Source: Paracidovorax avenae ATCC 19860
GTDB taxonomy: Bacteria > Pseudomonadota > Gammaproteobacteria > Burkholderiales > Burkholderiaceae_C
Direction of reading: 5' to 3'
Assembly (NCBI RefSeq): GCF_000176855.2
Contig: NC_015138.1
Span: 4,526,001-4,590,000, forward strand
Length of the DNA: 64,000 nt
Shown piece after piece: positions 8,967 to 17,427 of the stretch. The translations under genes and the position numbers were made by a program. Numbering within the stretch: position 1 is the first letter of the stretch; every line of letters starts with the position of its first letter. The notes under the pieces were generated by a model that did not search any database, was not told the origin of the DNA, and was given only the letters and a program-made list of their open reading frames with translations.

Positions 8967-10094
8967 ATGACATCTCCCACGACGACTGAACGCTATATCG
9001 GACTCATGTCGGGCACTTCGCTCGACGGGGTGGATGGGGCGCTGGTCGAATTCGAGGAGGGAATGCCGCTGCGGGTCGCGGGGTTTGCGTCGGCGCCGCT
9101 GCCCGATGCGCTCAAGGCCGAGCTGCTGGCGCTCAACGCCAGCGGCGCGGACGAGTTGCACCGCGCCGCCCTGGCGGCCAATGCGCTGGCGGGCATCTAT
9201 GCCGAGGTGGTCCAGGGACTGCTGCAGGCCGCACGACTCGGTCCGGCCGATGTGCAGGCCATCGGCGCGCATGGCCAGACCGTGCGGCACCGCCCTGGTC
9301 TCTTCGACGGCACCGGCTACACCCTGCAGCTCAACAGCCCGGCCCTGCTCGCCGAGCGCACCGGCATCGCCGTGGTGGCCGATTTCCGCAGCCGCGACGT
9401 GGCCGCGGGCGGCCAGGGCGCGCCGCTGGTGCCGGCCTTCCATCAGGCCGTGTTCGGCCGGCCGGGCACCACCGTGTGCGTGCTGAACATCGGCGGCATC
9501 GCCAACCTCAGCGTCCTCGGCGCGCAGGGCGGGGTCCTGGGTTTCGACTGCGGACCGGGCAACGCGCTGATGGACCACTGGTGCGGCCTCCACACCGGCC
9601 AGCCCTACGATGCCGGCGGCGCCTGGGCCGCACAGGGCAGCGTACAGCCTGCATTGCTGGAACGCCTGCTGTCGGAACCCTACCTGCACCAGCCGCCGCC
9701 CAAGAGCACGGGCCGCGACCTGTTCAACGCGGCCTGGCTGCAGTCCCACCTCCAGGATCTGCCCCCCCTGGCGCCCCCGGATGTGCAGGCCACGCTCACC
9801 GAACTGACGGCCCGCGCCTGCGCGATGGCCATGGAAAGCCATGGCCGGGGCGGACGGCTGCTCGCCGTGTGCGGCGGCGGCGCCCGCAACGGCTTGTTGA
9901 TGCGCCGGCTGGCCGCACTGCTGCCCGGGGTCGAGGTGCAGACGACGGACGCCTTCGGCCTGCCGCCACAGCAGGTCGAAGCCGCCGCCTTCGCCTGGCT
10001 GGCCCACCGCGCCCTGCACCGCCTGCCCGGCAACCTGCCCCAGGTGACGGGGGCCACCGGCCCGCGCGTGCTCGGCGCCCTCTACCCCGCCTGA
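8967..10094 (+). CDS. anmK: Anhydro-N-acetylmuramic acid kinase
   Basis: A 375-residue sugar kinase of peptidoglycan recycling that converts 1,6-anhydro-MurNAc to MurNAc-6-phosphate. The diagnostic YIGLMSGTSLDGVDGALVEF lies at the N-terminus, with VLNIGGIANLSVL and DCGPGNALMDHW in the middle and CGGGARNGLLMRRL near the C-terminus, matching the ASKHA-fold phosphate-binding loops of AnmK. ATG 8967 (MTSPTTTERY) is preferred over a GTG 42 bases upstream. It probably works with the M23 peptidase upstream in murein turnover, although the repeat between them may separate the transcripts. Confidence 0.96.
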   Translation: MTSPTTTERYIGLMSGTSLDGVDGALVEFEEGMPLRVAGFASAPLPDALKAELLALNASGADELHRAALAANALAGIYAEVVQGLLQAARLGPADVQAIGAHGQTVRHRPGLFDGTGYTLQLNSPALLAERTGIAVVADFRSRDVAAGGQGAPLVPAFHQAVFGRPGTTVCVLNIGGIANLSVLGAQGGVLGFDCGPGNALMDHWCGLHTGQPYDAGGAWAAQGSVQPALLERLLSEPYLHQPPPKSTGRDLFNAAWLQSHLQDLPPLAPPDVQATLTELTARACAMAMESHGRGGRLLAVCGGGARNGLLMRRLAALLPGVEVQTTDAFGLPPQQVEAAAFAWLAHRALHRLPGNLPQVTGATGPRVLGALYPA

Positions 10095-10109
10095 GCCTCC
10101 CGCTCAGGC
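10089..10109. terminator. Candidate bidirectional hairpin between anmK and the MFS gene
   Basis: A perfect 8-bp inverted repeat (GCCTGAGC ... GCTCAGGC) with a 5-base loop overlaps the anmK stop codon. It lies nine bases from the end of the converging MFS gene. No clean T-run follows on either strand, so intrinsic termination is only possible. Confidence 0.4.
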
Positions 10110-10117
10110 TCCTGCCT

Positions 10118-11566
10118 TCAACCCTGGCCCGACACCTCGGGTCCCTCGCGGGGCGGTGTGCGCGCCTCCCGTGGCAGTTGCCAGAACACGGCCGCCGAAA
10201 CGACGGTGATGAAGCCCACCGTCAGGAAAGTGGACTGGAAGGCGTGCAGCACCGCGCCGGGCACCTCGGCGCCGCCGTACGCCTGGCTCCATTCCGAAAG
10301 AACGGCACCCGCCACCGCCACGCCCAGGCTCATCGCCAGCATCTGCACCATCGACAGCAGGCCGTTGCCGCTGCTGGCACTGGCGCCGTCCAGGTCCTTG
10401 AGGGTGATGGTGTTCATCGCCGAGAACTGCAGCGAGTTCACGGCACCGAAGGCCGCCAGCTGCAGCACCTGCCACGCCAGCGGCCAGCCGGGCTCGCGCA
10501 GGGCGAAGCTGGCCATCAGCACCCCCAGCAGCGCGGTGTTGGCGACCAGGATGTTCCGGTAGCCGCACCGGCGGATCAAGGGCGTCGCCACCCGCTTGAT
10601 GGCCATGCCCGCGAGGGCTGCGGGCAGCATCATCATGCCGGCGTGCATGGGCGAGTAGCCCAGCAGCAGCTGCAGCGACACCGGAATCAGGAACGGCATG
10701 GCCCCGCTGCCGAGCCGGCAGAACAGGTTGCCCAGCAGCCCGACCGACAGCGTCCGCACACGGAACAGGTGCGGCGAATAAAGCGGCCGCTCGTGCCGCG
10801 CGGCATGCAGCCAGTACACGACCAGCGCCACCAGGCCGCCCACGCCCAGCGCCGCCGCCCCACCACGCCCCACCACGCCCGCTGCCTCGATGGACAGCGA
10901 GATGGACACCATGCCGAAGGCCAGCAGCACATAGCCCGCCATGTCGAAGGGATCGGGCCGCTCCGCCCGCAGCACGGGCATGAACCGGGCTGCAGCCAGC
11001 AGGCCGATCAGGCCCACCGGCAGGTTGATGAGGAACACCCAGTGCCACGACGCGCTCTGCACCAGCCAGCCGCCCAGCGTGGGCCCCAGCAGTGGCCCGA
11101 TGAGCCCGGGAATGGCGACGAAGCTCATCGCCTCCAGGAACTCCCCGCGGGGAAACGTGCGCAGCACCGCCAGGCGCCCCACGGGCAGCAACAGTGCGCC
11201 GCCGAGCCCCTGCAGCACGCGCGACGCCACCAGTTCCCCCAGGTGGCGCGATGCCGCGCAGGCCAGCGAGCCGAGCGAGAAGACGGCAATGGCGAACAGG
11301 AACACCGTGCGGGTGCCGAACCGGTCCGCGAGCCAGCCCGAGGCCGGGATCAGCATGGCCATGGTCAGCGAATACGCGACGATCACCGACTGCATCCGCA
11401 ACGGGCTCTCGCCGAGGCTCGCCGCCATCGCCGGCAGGGCCGTGTTGACGATGGTCGCGTCCAGCGTCTGCATGAAGAAACCCACCGCCACGATCCACAG
11501 CAGGATGCGGCGGTCTGGTGAAGGGCCTGGCGGCAGGGACGGTTCGGATGCGGCGCTGGGGGACAT
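10118..11566 (-). CDS. MFS transporter, DHA2 (EmrB/QacA-like) drug exporter family
   Basis: A 482-residue inner-membrane protein with 13-14 hydrophobic helices. TM1 is followed by the DHA2-type LDATIVNTALPAMAASLGES motif, and the conserved A-loop GWLADRFGTRTVFL follows TM2. A further antiporter-like stretch is GPLLGPTLGGWLV in TM5. The family exports drugs, dyes or organic compounds by proton antiport; the substrate is not apparent. No membrane-fusion partner (EmrA) is adjacent, so it probably acts alone across the inner membrane. The iron-sulfur gene erpA and its terminator lie just upstream. Confidence 0.9.
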   Translation of the reverse strand: MSPSAASEPSLPPGPSPDRRILLWIVAVGFFMQTLDATIVNTALPAMAASLGESPLRMQSVIVAYSLTMAMLIPASGWLADRFGTRTVFLFAIAVFSLGSLACAASRHLGELVASRVLQGLGGALLLPVGRLAVLRTFPRGEFLEAMSFVAIPGLIGPLLGPTLGGWLVQSASWHWVFLINLPVGLIGLLAAARFMPVLRAERPDPFDMAGYVLLAFGMVSISLSIEAAGVVGRGGAAALGVGGLVALVVYWLHAARHERPLYSPHLFRVRTLSVGLLGNLFCRLGSGAMPFLIPVSLQLLLGYSPMHAGMMMLPAALAGMAIKRVATPLIRRCGYRNILVANTALLGVLMASFALREPGWPLAWQVLQLAAFGAVNSLQFSAMNTITLKDLDGASASSGNGLLSMVQMLAMSLGVAVAGAVLSEWSQAYGGAEVPGAVLHAFQSTFLTVGFITVVSAAVFWQLPREARTPPREGPEVSGQG

Positions 11567-11604
11567 GGGGGGCAGGCGTCTGGCGGGAGAGAACAGGCAG
11601 GAAC

Positions 11605-11628
11605 AAAAAAGCCGCCCTGGGGCGGCTT
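11605..11628 (-). terminator. Rho-independent terminator downstream of erpA
   Basis: Read on the minus strand this is an 8-bp stem AAGCCGCC/GGCGGCTT with loop CCAG, followed by six T residues. It begins about 20 bases after the erpA stop and is a textbook intrinsic terminator. Confidence 0.9.
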
Positions 11629-11646
11629 GCTGTCACCGGGATGGAA

Positions 11647-12012
11647 TCAGACCGAGAAGCTCGATCCGCATCCGCAGGTGGTGGTGGCGTTCGGGTTCTT
11701 GATGACGAACTGGGCGCCCTGCAGGTCTTCCTTGTAGTCGATCTCGGCGCCCACGAGGTACTGGTAGCTCATGGCATCGATCAGCAGCGAGACCCCATTC
11801 TTCGTCATGGTGGTGTCGTCCTCGTTCGTGATCTCGTCGAACGTGAAGCCGTACTGGAAGCCCGAGCAGCCGCCACCCTGCACGAAGACACGCAGCTTCA
11901 GGTCGGGGTTGCCCTCTTCGGCGATCAGGTCGGCCACCTTGGCGGCTGCGCTGTCGGTGAAGACGATGGGGGCGGGCATTTCGGTCTGGATGTTCTCGGC
12001 TACTGCGCTCAT
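11647..12012 (-). CDS. erpA: Iron-sulfur cluster insertion protein ErpA
   Basis: A 121-residue A-type carrier that delivers Fe-S clusters to apo-enzymes. The three invariant cysteines are visible: one in [11 protein letters not shown] and two in [11 protein letters not shown] at the C-terminus. The N-terminal extension before IVFTDSAA and the [21 protein letters not shown] core fit ErpA better than IscA. It lies downstream of the bactofilin gene on the same strand and ends at a strong intrinsic terminator. The neighbourhood with rplM and rpsI is common in Betaproteobacteria. Confidence 0.95.
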   Translation of the reverse strand: MSAVAENIQTEMPAPIVFTDSAAAKVADLIAEEGNPDLKLRVFVQGGGCSGFQYGFTFDEITNEDDTTMTKNGVSLLIDAMSYQYLVGAEIDYKEDLQGAQFVIKNPNATTTCGCGSSFSV

Positions 12013-12076
12013 GGGGTGTCTCCGGCTGAGGGGAGGAATGGTCTCCGATGGTACTGCAATGGCGTTTTCGCGACGC

Positions 12077-12478
12077 TCAGCCCGCTTTTGACGCCAATTT
12101 GAGTGTGGGCTTTTCCTCGATGAGCACCGTGGTCGGGCTCATCTGCCCGGAGATGGTGGCGCCCTGGTGCATTTCCAGCGCCTTGTAGTGCACGTTGCCG
12201 GTGATGCGCGCCTTGGGCTGCAGCTCGAGCAGCTCGGCCGCATGCACCGGCCCGACCACCGTGCCGTTGATGATCACGTGGGCGGCATGGACGGCCCCTT
12301 CCACGCGGGCCGATTCCGACACCACCAGGATGGTGGCGTGCTCGCCATCCTGCGCGCGCACGTCGCCCGCCACCTCGCCGTCGATGCGCAGGCCTTCGGC
12401 GAACACGACCTCGCCGTTGATGCGGGTGCCATGGGCGATGAGGCTCTTGATGGGGGGCTGCTTCTTGCGGGAAAACAT
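12077..12478 (-). CDS. Bactofilin (polymer-forming cytoskeletal protein), first copy
   Basis: A 133-residue protein consisting almost wholly of a bactofilin beta-helix core (about residues 13-112), with repeated turns such as [21 protein letters not shown] and [18 protein letters not shown]. Bactofilins self-assemble into filaments that position cell-wall or appendage enzymes. The ATG at 12478 has an excellent AAGGAGG ribosome site seven bases upstream. The DUF6776 membrane coiled-coil gene is immediately upstream (38 bases) and probably co-transcribed, so the two may act together at the envelope. A second bactofilin is at 41896-42456. Confidence 0.93.
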   Translation of the reverse strand: MFSRKKQPPIKSLIAHGTRINGEVVFAEGLRIDGEVAGDVRAQDGEHATILVVSESARVEGAVHAAHVIINGTVVGPVHAAELLELQPKARITGNVHYKALEMHQGATISGQMSPTTVLIEEKPTLKLASKAG

Positions 12479-12516
12479 GGTGAAACCTCCTTGGCGGGAC
12501 GGCCGCGCGCCGGCGG

Positions 12517-13227
12517 TCACTGCATCGAGAACTGGTGGGCGGCCCGGACCGCACTGCCCTCCAGGACCCGCGCGGTCACGGTTTTTACCACGGCACCGGA
12601 TGGAATTTCGGACACCCCCTCCACGCGGCGGTAATGCTCGAACTGCAGCGCCTGGGAGCCACCGGGCAGCGGCTGCGTCCAGGGCTTGCCATCCCGCACC
12701 CCCTCCACCAGCAGTTCCAGGCGTCCCTTGAAGGCGGGCGCATTGCGCACGGGCTGGATCACCAGCACCTGCCAGCGCAGCTGGCCCGCGCCCATGGCCT
12801 CGGCCTGCAGGCCCCGGATGCTCACGCCATCGGCCCTGCCTGCGGGGATGAGCTTCTCGAAGAACCCGAGGTCGTCACGCAGCGTGCGGTTGTCGGCTTC
12901 CAGCTGCCGCATGCGCGCCATCACGCGCTCCAGCGCCGCGCGCTCGGCGGTGAGCAGGGAGCCCTCGGCGCTGGTGGCCTCGTCGCGCGCACGGGTCTCC
13001 TCGCGCAGCCGCGACACCTCCTCGCGCAGCCGCACCAGTTCGTCCCGCGAGCGCGAATCCAGCCCGGCGATGCTCTTGCCGAACTCGAAGGCCCACAGGG
13101 CGATGGCCCCGCACAGGCCGAAGAACACGGCCAGCAGGATCCAGCGCAGGGGCCAGGGCATGGCGTTGCGGATCGCCACGCGCGGAGCGCTCACGGTCAG
13201 CCTGCGCCGCAGCAGCTTGAGTCGCAT
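12517..13227 (-). CDS. DUF6776-type membrane-anchored coiled-coil protein
   Basis: A 236-residue protein with a basic N-terminus, one transmembrane helix (about residues 26-48) and a heptad-rich coiled coil (about 55-120, many Leu, Arg and Glu). A C-terminal, probably beta-rich domain follows. The architecture and position next to bactofilin and rpsI match a family of unknown function in Burkholderiales. An AAGGAGGG ribosome site sits seven bases before the ATG at 13227. The single helix with a large outer domain suggests a periplasmic, envelope-associated protein. No enzymatic motif is visible. Confidence 0.82.
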   Translation of the reverse strand: MRLKLLRRRLTVSAPRVAIRNAMPWPLRWILLAVFFGLCGAIALWAFEFGKSIAGLDSRSRDELVRLREEVSRLREETRARDEATSAEGSLLTAERAALERVMARMRQLEADNRTLRDDLGFFEKLIPAGRADGVSIRGLQAEAMGAGQLRWQVLVIQPVRNAPAFKGRLELLVEGVRDGKPWTQPLPGGSQALQFEHYRRVEGVSEIPSGAVVKTVTARVLEGSAVRAAHQFSMQ

Positions 13228-13263
13228 GCGTCAACCCTCCTTCAAAAAGCGTTCGCCCAAAGT

Positions 13264-13290
13264 AAAAAACCGCCAATGATGGCGGTTTTT
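13264..13290. terminator. Bidirectional terminator downstream of rpsI
   Basis: Stem AAAACCGCC/GGCGGTTTT with a six-base loop, flanked by A and T runs on the two sides. On the minus strand it lies about 57 bases beyond the rpsI stop and separates the ribosomal protein operon from the DUF6776/bactofilin genes. Confidence 0.88.
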
Positions 13291-13346
13291 CGTGGCGGAA
13301 GCACTCCTTCTGGGAGAACGTCCGGCCGGGTGCAGCGAAAAGCGGA

Positions 13347-13739
13347 TTAACGCTTCGAGAACTGCTTGGCGCGGCGTGCGGAGTGCAGACCGACCTTCTT
13401 ACGCTCGACTTCACGGGCGTCGCGCGTCACGAAGCCGGCCTGGCTCAGTGCGGGCTTCAGCGCTGCGTCGTAGTCGATCAGGGCGCGGGTGATGCCGTGG
13501 CGGGTGGCGCCGGCCTGGCCGGACTCACCGCCGCCGTGCACGTTGACCTGGATGTCGAAGGTCTCGACATGGTTGGTCAGCACGAGCGGCTGCTTGGCGA
13601 TCATGATGGAGGTTTCGCGGCCGAAATACTGCTGAATGTCTTTGCCATTCACAGTGATCTTGCCGGAACCCTTCTTCAGAAACACGCGGGCGACGCTGGA
13701 CTTGCGACGGCCGGTGCCATTGTTCCATTCACCAATCAT
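13347..13739 (-). CDS. rpsI: 30S ribosomal protein S9
   Basis: A 130-residue ribosomal protein with the full S9 pattern: [14 protein letters not shown] near the N-terminus, the [19 protein letters not shown] segment in the middle, and the basic C-terminal tail ending FSKR, which reaches the P-site tRNA in the 30S subunit. It lies nine bases downstream of rplM and shares its promoter, the usual L13-S9 arrangement. It is followed by a bidirectional intrinsic terminator. Confidence 0.98.
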   Translation of the reverse strand: MIGEWNNGTGRRKSSVARVFLKKGSGKITVNGKDIQQYFGRETSIMIAKQPLVLTNHVETFDIQVNVHGGGESGQAGATRHGITRALIDYDAALKPALSQAGFVTRDAREVERKKVGLHSARRAKQFSKR

Positions 13740-13748
13740 GTCGGCTCC

Positions 13749-14177
13749 TTAGATTTCCAGCGCCTTGGGCTGCTGAGCGGTGTGCGGATGTTCCGCGCCG
13801 CCGTAGACCTTGAGCTTCTTGATCATGGCGTAGCCCAGGGGGCCCTTGGGCAGCATGCCCTTGACGGCCTTCTCGAGTGCGCGGCCGGGGTGCTTGGCCT
13901 GCAGGTCGCGGAAGTTCGTCGCCGTGATGCCACCGGGATAGCCGGAGTGGCGGTAGTACACCTTGTCCAGGGACTTGGTGCCGGTGACCTTGAGCTTGGA
14001 GGCGTTGATGATGACGATGAAATCGCCGGTATCGACGTGAGGCGTGTAAATGGCCTTGTGTTTGCCGCGCAGACGGAGAGCAACTTCGCTGGCTACTCGT
14101 CCGAGGACCTTGTCGGTCGCGTCAATCACAAACCACTCGTGCACGACCTCAGCGGGCTTTGCGCTGAAAGTGGACAT
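13749..14177 (-). CDS. rplM: 50S ribosomal protein L13
   Basis: A 142-residue ribosomal protein with the L13 stretches [38 protein letters not shown] and [10 protein letters not shown], and [18 protein letters not shown] near the C-terminus. The start at 14177 gives the normal family length; in-frame extension upstream only adds the leader. Transcribed from a good sigma-70 promoter at about 14305-14334 with a leader of about 120 bases, followed by rpsI. Confidence 0.98.
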
Positions 14178-14304
14178 GAGTTTCTCTTGCATGTAAGAGG
14201 GTTTGGCGGTCCTTTTCCACGGTCGGTGCTTCTCTGTACGGAAGCCTCTTAGGTGGTGTCTTGCACCTCGCCGCGGGACCTGGGAATTCGCTGCGAAGCC
14301 CGCC

Positions 14305-14334
14305 ATTATACGAAATACCCGGGCGGTACCGCAA
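14305..14334 (-). promoter_or_regulatory. Sigma-70 promoter of the rplM-rpsI operon
   Basis: On the minus strand there is a perfect -10 TATAAT (14310 to 14305). It is preceded by an 18-base spacer and a -35 TTGCGG (14334 to 14329). Predicted initiation near 14298 leaves an approximately 120-base leader before rplM. Confidence 0.75.
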
Positions 14335-14384
14335 ATCCCCTGAATCCCGTGCAGCAGCGCAGCCGGGCCCGGGCGCCGTACGGC

Positions 14385-16331
14385 TCACTGGGGCTGCATC
14401 AGCCGGCGGCGCTCCTCTGCCTCCAGGCGGCGCCGGTTCTCCACGCACAGCGGGTGGTTCGCCACCGCGGGACGCTGGCATTCCTGGTGGATGCACATCG
14501 GCCGCGCCAGGAAGCCGGCGTCCGCGCACGCCTCGTCCGGGCCGATCACGCGCGGCGCGGGCTTCGGAGGCGCCGCGGGCACGGCCACCGCCAGGGACGC
14601 GGCGGGCGCGGCGGGTGCGGCCACCACGGCGGGCTCCGCGGCCTTGCGGACGGGCGGGCGGTTGCGCGCGGAAGACGCGGCCGCAGCCGGTACCGAGGCC
14701 GTCGCGGGCCGGGGGCCCGCCTGGGACGCCCCATGCTGCGCGGGCTCCGGCGCTGCCGGGGCGGAGGACGCCGCCGGAACCGCAGCGACCGCCGCGGGCG
14801 GAGGCTCCACCGTTTCCGTGATGATTTCCTCTTCGGGCGTCCTCGGCACGGTCGTCGAAGCCGCCACGGTGGCAGCCGCCGCCGGCTGGCCGTCGGCCGA
14901 ACGCGCGGCCCACCACGCACCGCCGGCCGCCGACGCGCCCAGCGCCACCACGGCCACTGCCGCCAGGGCCCACATGCGTGGCTTCCGGCTCGCAGCAGGC
15001 GCAGCCACGGCCGCGCCTGCCGGCCCGGGCATCGCCGCGCCGCCCGGCCCGTGCGCGCCCGCGGGTCCGAACCAGGAGTCTCCGGCATCGGCGGTGCTGT
15101 CGAGGAAGACTGTATCGCCTCCAGCAACCGCCGCGGCCGCCGCACGTGGCGCGCGCTCCGGCCCGGCAGCCGGGGCAGGACTGCGGCGCAGCACCGTGGT
15201 GACAGCGGCCGTGTCGGGAACGAGCACGGGCGCGGCCATGGGTTCGGGCACCGGCAGGCCCGACATCGGTGCCGGCACGGACGTGATGTCGATCATCGGC
15301 ACGGCCACCCCCGCGGCGCGGCGATCGGCCGGCTCGACCCAGATGTCGCCGAGTTCGGCGCGGAAGTCGAATTGCTCCATGCCTTCCGGGGGGGCCGCCA
15401 TCTCGAGGGTGCGCAGGAACTCGTCGATGCTCTGCGGCCGGTCCTGCGGCTGCAGCGCGAGCGCCTGCGAGATCGCGGCGACGAAGGGCGGCGAATACTC
15501 GACGCCGAACTGGCGCTTCACGGTCTTCGCGACACGGGAGAACGGCACCATCCGGTCGCGGATCGCGCGCAGGGTCGCAGGCAGAGGCGTGTCGTTGCAC
15601 AGGCAGCCGTGCACGACGGCCCCCACGGAATACAGATCGCTCCAGGGCCCCTGGCGCAGGTCGTTGCCCTCGTCGTTGTACTGCTCGATCGGCGCGTAGT
15701 TGACCTTGAGCACCGCCGTGAGCCGGTGGGAATGGTCGGTGATGGCATGCCGGGCCGCGCCGAGGTCCAGCAGCACCGGCAGCCCCGAGTCCTGCAGGAA
15801 GATGTTGTCGGGCGAGATGTCGCGGTGCAGGGTCTGGCCTTCGTGCAGCACCCGCAGCGCCCCCAGCACGGACCAGAGCACCTTGCGCAGCCAGGCCTCG
15901 GGCGGCGGCGTGCGCATGTGGGCGCGCGCCTGCTTGAGCGTCATTCCCTCGTACAGCGGCATCACCATGTAGGCGGTCTGGTTGGCCTCCCAGAAGCGGA
16001 AGACCTTCACCAGCGAGGGATGGTCGAACTGCGCGAGCAGCCGGGCCTCGGCCACGAAGGACGCGAGCCCCGCCTGGAACGACTGTTCGTGCGAGGAGGA
16101 GCGCACCCAGAGCGACTGCCCCTGCGCACGGGCGGCCAGCGCCGTGGGCATGTACTCCTTGATGGCCACGAACCGGAGCAGCGAATGGTCGAACGCCTTG
16201 TAGACCATGCCGAAGCCCCCGACGCCCAGCAGCGAGACCACCTCGAATTCTCCGAGGCGGGATCCCGCGGGCAAGGCGTCCACGTGGTGGGCTTCGCTCT
16301 GGGGTTCGGTGACGAGGGTGGGAGCGGACAT
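14385..16331 (-). CDS. Transmembrane serine/threonine protein kinase with C-terminal cysteine motif
   Basis: A 648-residue Hanks-type kinase. The glycine loop is GVGGFGMVY (residues 36-44), followed by Lys58 (AIKEY), HRDISPDN (169-176) and DLG (189-191) in place of DFG, so catalysis looks intact. A linker to about 450 is followed by a transmembrane helix (453-472), a Pro/Ala-rich stretch (about 485-595), and a short end domain with four cysteines at 602, 613, 618 and 629. The ATG at 16331 puts the kinase domain close to the N-terminus; it lacks a strong ribosome site and starts further upstream are possible. No partner phosphatase gene is nearby. The outer Cys motif may be a sensor or disulfide module. 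Confidence 0.9.
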   Translation of the reverse strand: MSAPTLVTEPQSEAHHVDALPAGSRLGEFEVVSLLGVGGFGMVYKAFDHSLLRFVAIKEYMPTALAARAQGQSLWVRSSSHEQSFQAGLASFVAEARLLAQFDHPSLVKVFRFWEANQTAYMVMPLYEGMTLKQARAHMRTPPPEAWLRKVLWSVLGALRVLHEGQTLHRDISPDNIFLQDSGLPVLLDLGAARHAITDHSHRLTAVLKVNYAPIEQYNDEGNDLRQGPWSDLYSVGAVVHGCLCNDTPLPATLRAIRDRMVPFSRVAKTVKRQFGVEYSPPFVAAISQALALQPQDRPQSIDEFLRTLEMAAPPEGMEQFDFRAELGDIWVEPADRRAAGVAVPMIDITSVPAPMSGLPVPEPMAAPVLVPDTAAVTTVLRRSPAPAAGPERAPRAAAAAVAGGDTVFLDSTADAGDSWFGPAGAHGPGGAAMPGPAGAAVAAPAASRKPRMWALAAVAVVALGASAAGGAWWAARSADGQPAAAATVAASTTVPRTPEEEIITETVEPPPAAVAAVPAASSAPAAPEPAQHGASQAGPRPATASVPAAAASSARNRPPVRKAAEPAVVAAPAAPAASLAVAVPAAPPKPAPRVIGPDEACADAGFLARPMCIHQECQRPAVANHPLCVENRRRLEAEERRRLMQPQ

Positions 16332-16521
16332 AGGGGAAAAAGCAAAAATCCTGGGGGCCGGCACGGTACGGCGGTGTCTGCCGGAGCGGCCGATGGCCGC
16401 CATCATGCAGCAACCGGACGGCTGACGGGCAACAAAGCGCGTTCCCGGCCCCGGAAACCGCCTCGCCACCAGGCCCCGCCGCCTCGGCGGACGCAGGCGG
16501 GGCTGGTTACCATCGGGGCCT

Positions 16522-17421
16522 ATGTTCAGCTATCGCCACGCCTTCCATGCAGGCAACCATGCCGACGTGCTCAAGCACACGGTATTGATCGCCACCCTGC
16601 AACACCTCACCCAGAAGGACGCCGCGCTCGCCGTGCTGGATACCCATGCCGGCGCGGGCCTCTTCCGGCTGGACGGCGATTACGCGGCCACGAGCGGCGA
16701 GGCGGCCGACGGCATTCTCCGCCTCCTGCCCACGGCGCTGCCCCAGGGCACCAAGCTCGCCCCGGCACTCCAGGCCTACGTGGACCTGGTCCAGGAGTTC
16801 AATACCGGCCCGGCGGCGAAAGTCTATCCGGGCTCGCCCTTCATCGCCCACCGGCTGCTGCGCCCGCAGGACCGGCTGAAGCTGTTCGAACTGCATCCCA
16901 CGGACATGCGCTCCCTCGCGGGCAACGTCGCTCAGCTCGACGCCGGGCGGCAGGTGGCGGTACTGCACGAAGACGGCTTCGAGGGCATCCGCAAGTTCCT
17001 GCCCCCGCCTTCCCGGCGGGGTTTCGTGCTCTGCGATCCCAGCTATGAAATCAAGAGCGACTATGGCAAAGCGCTGGACATGGTGGCCGAAGCGCTCAAG
17101 CGCTTCGCCACGGGCACCTATGCCATCTGGTACCCCATCATTCCGCGGCCCGAGGCCCACGACCTGCCGCGGCGGATGAAGACGCTCGCCACCCGCGCGG
17201 GCAAGCCCTGGCTGCATGCCACCCTGACCGTGAAATCCAGCAGGATGACCTCGGACGCGGACGGAACGCAGCGGCGCCCCGGCCTGCCCGCGAGCGGCAT
17301 GTTCGTCGTGAACCCGCCCTACACGCTCAAGGCGGCGCTGCAGCCTGCCCTGCCCCAGATGGCGCAGTTGCTGGCCCAGGACCCGCAGCACGCCGCCCAC
17401 AGCCTCGAATCGGGCGGCTGA
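16522..17421 (+). CDS. rlmJ: 23S rRNA (adenine-2030-N6)-methyltransferase RlmJ
   Basis: A 299-residue SAM-dependent methyltransferase modifying A2030 of 23S rRNA. The N-terminus MFSYRHAFHAGNHADVLKH is highly characteristic, VLDTHAGAGLF is the SAM-binding motif, and the catalytic motif appears as CDPSYEIKSDY, a variant of DPPYE. AIWYPII further on is also family-typical. It stands alone between a divergent kinase gene and a convergent RlpA-like gene six bases away. A weakly conserved loop near residues 230-260 makes it slightly longer than E. coli RlmJ. Confidence 0.95.
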   Translation: MFSYRHAFHAGNHADVLKHTVLIATLQHLTQKDAALAVLDTHAGAGLFRLDGDYAATSGEAADGILRLLPTALPQGTKLAPALQAYVDLVQEFNTGPAAKVYPGSPFIAHRLLRPQDRLKLFELHPTDMRSLAGNVAQLDAGRQVAVLHEDGFEGIRKFLPPPSRRGFVLCDPSYEIKSDYGKALDMVAEALKRFATGTYAIWYPIIPRPEAHDLPRRMKTLATRAGKPWLHATLTVKSSRMTSDADGTQRRPGLPASGMFVVNPPYTLKAALQPALPQMAQLLAQDPQHAAHSLESGG

Positions 17422-17427
17422 GACCGG

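Noticed and set aside
14253..17048. A 931-codon plus-strand frame across the kinase gene
   Set aside because: It crosses the rplM promoter region, the kinase gene antisense and rlmJ out of frame; no motif is visible.
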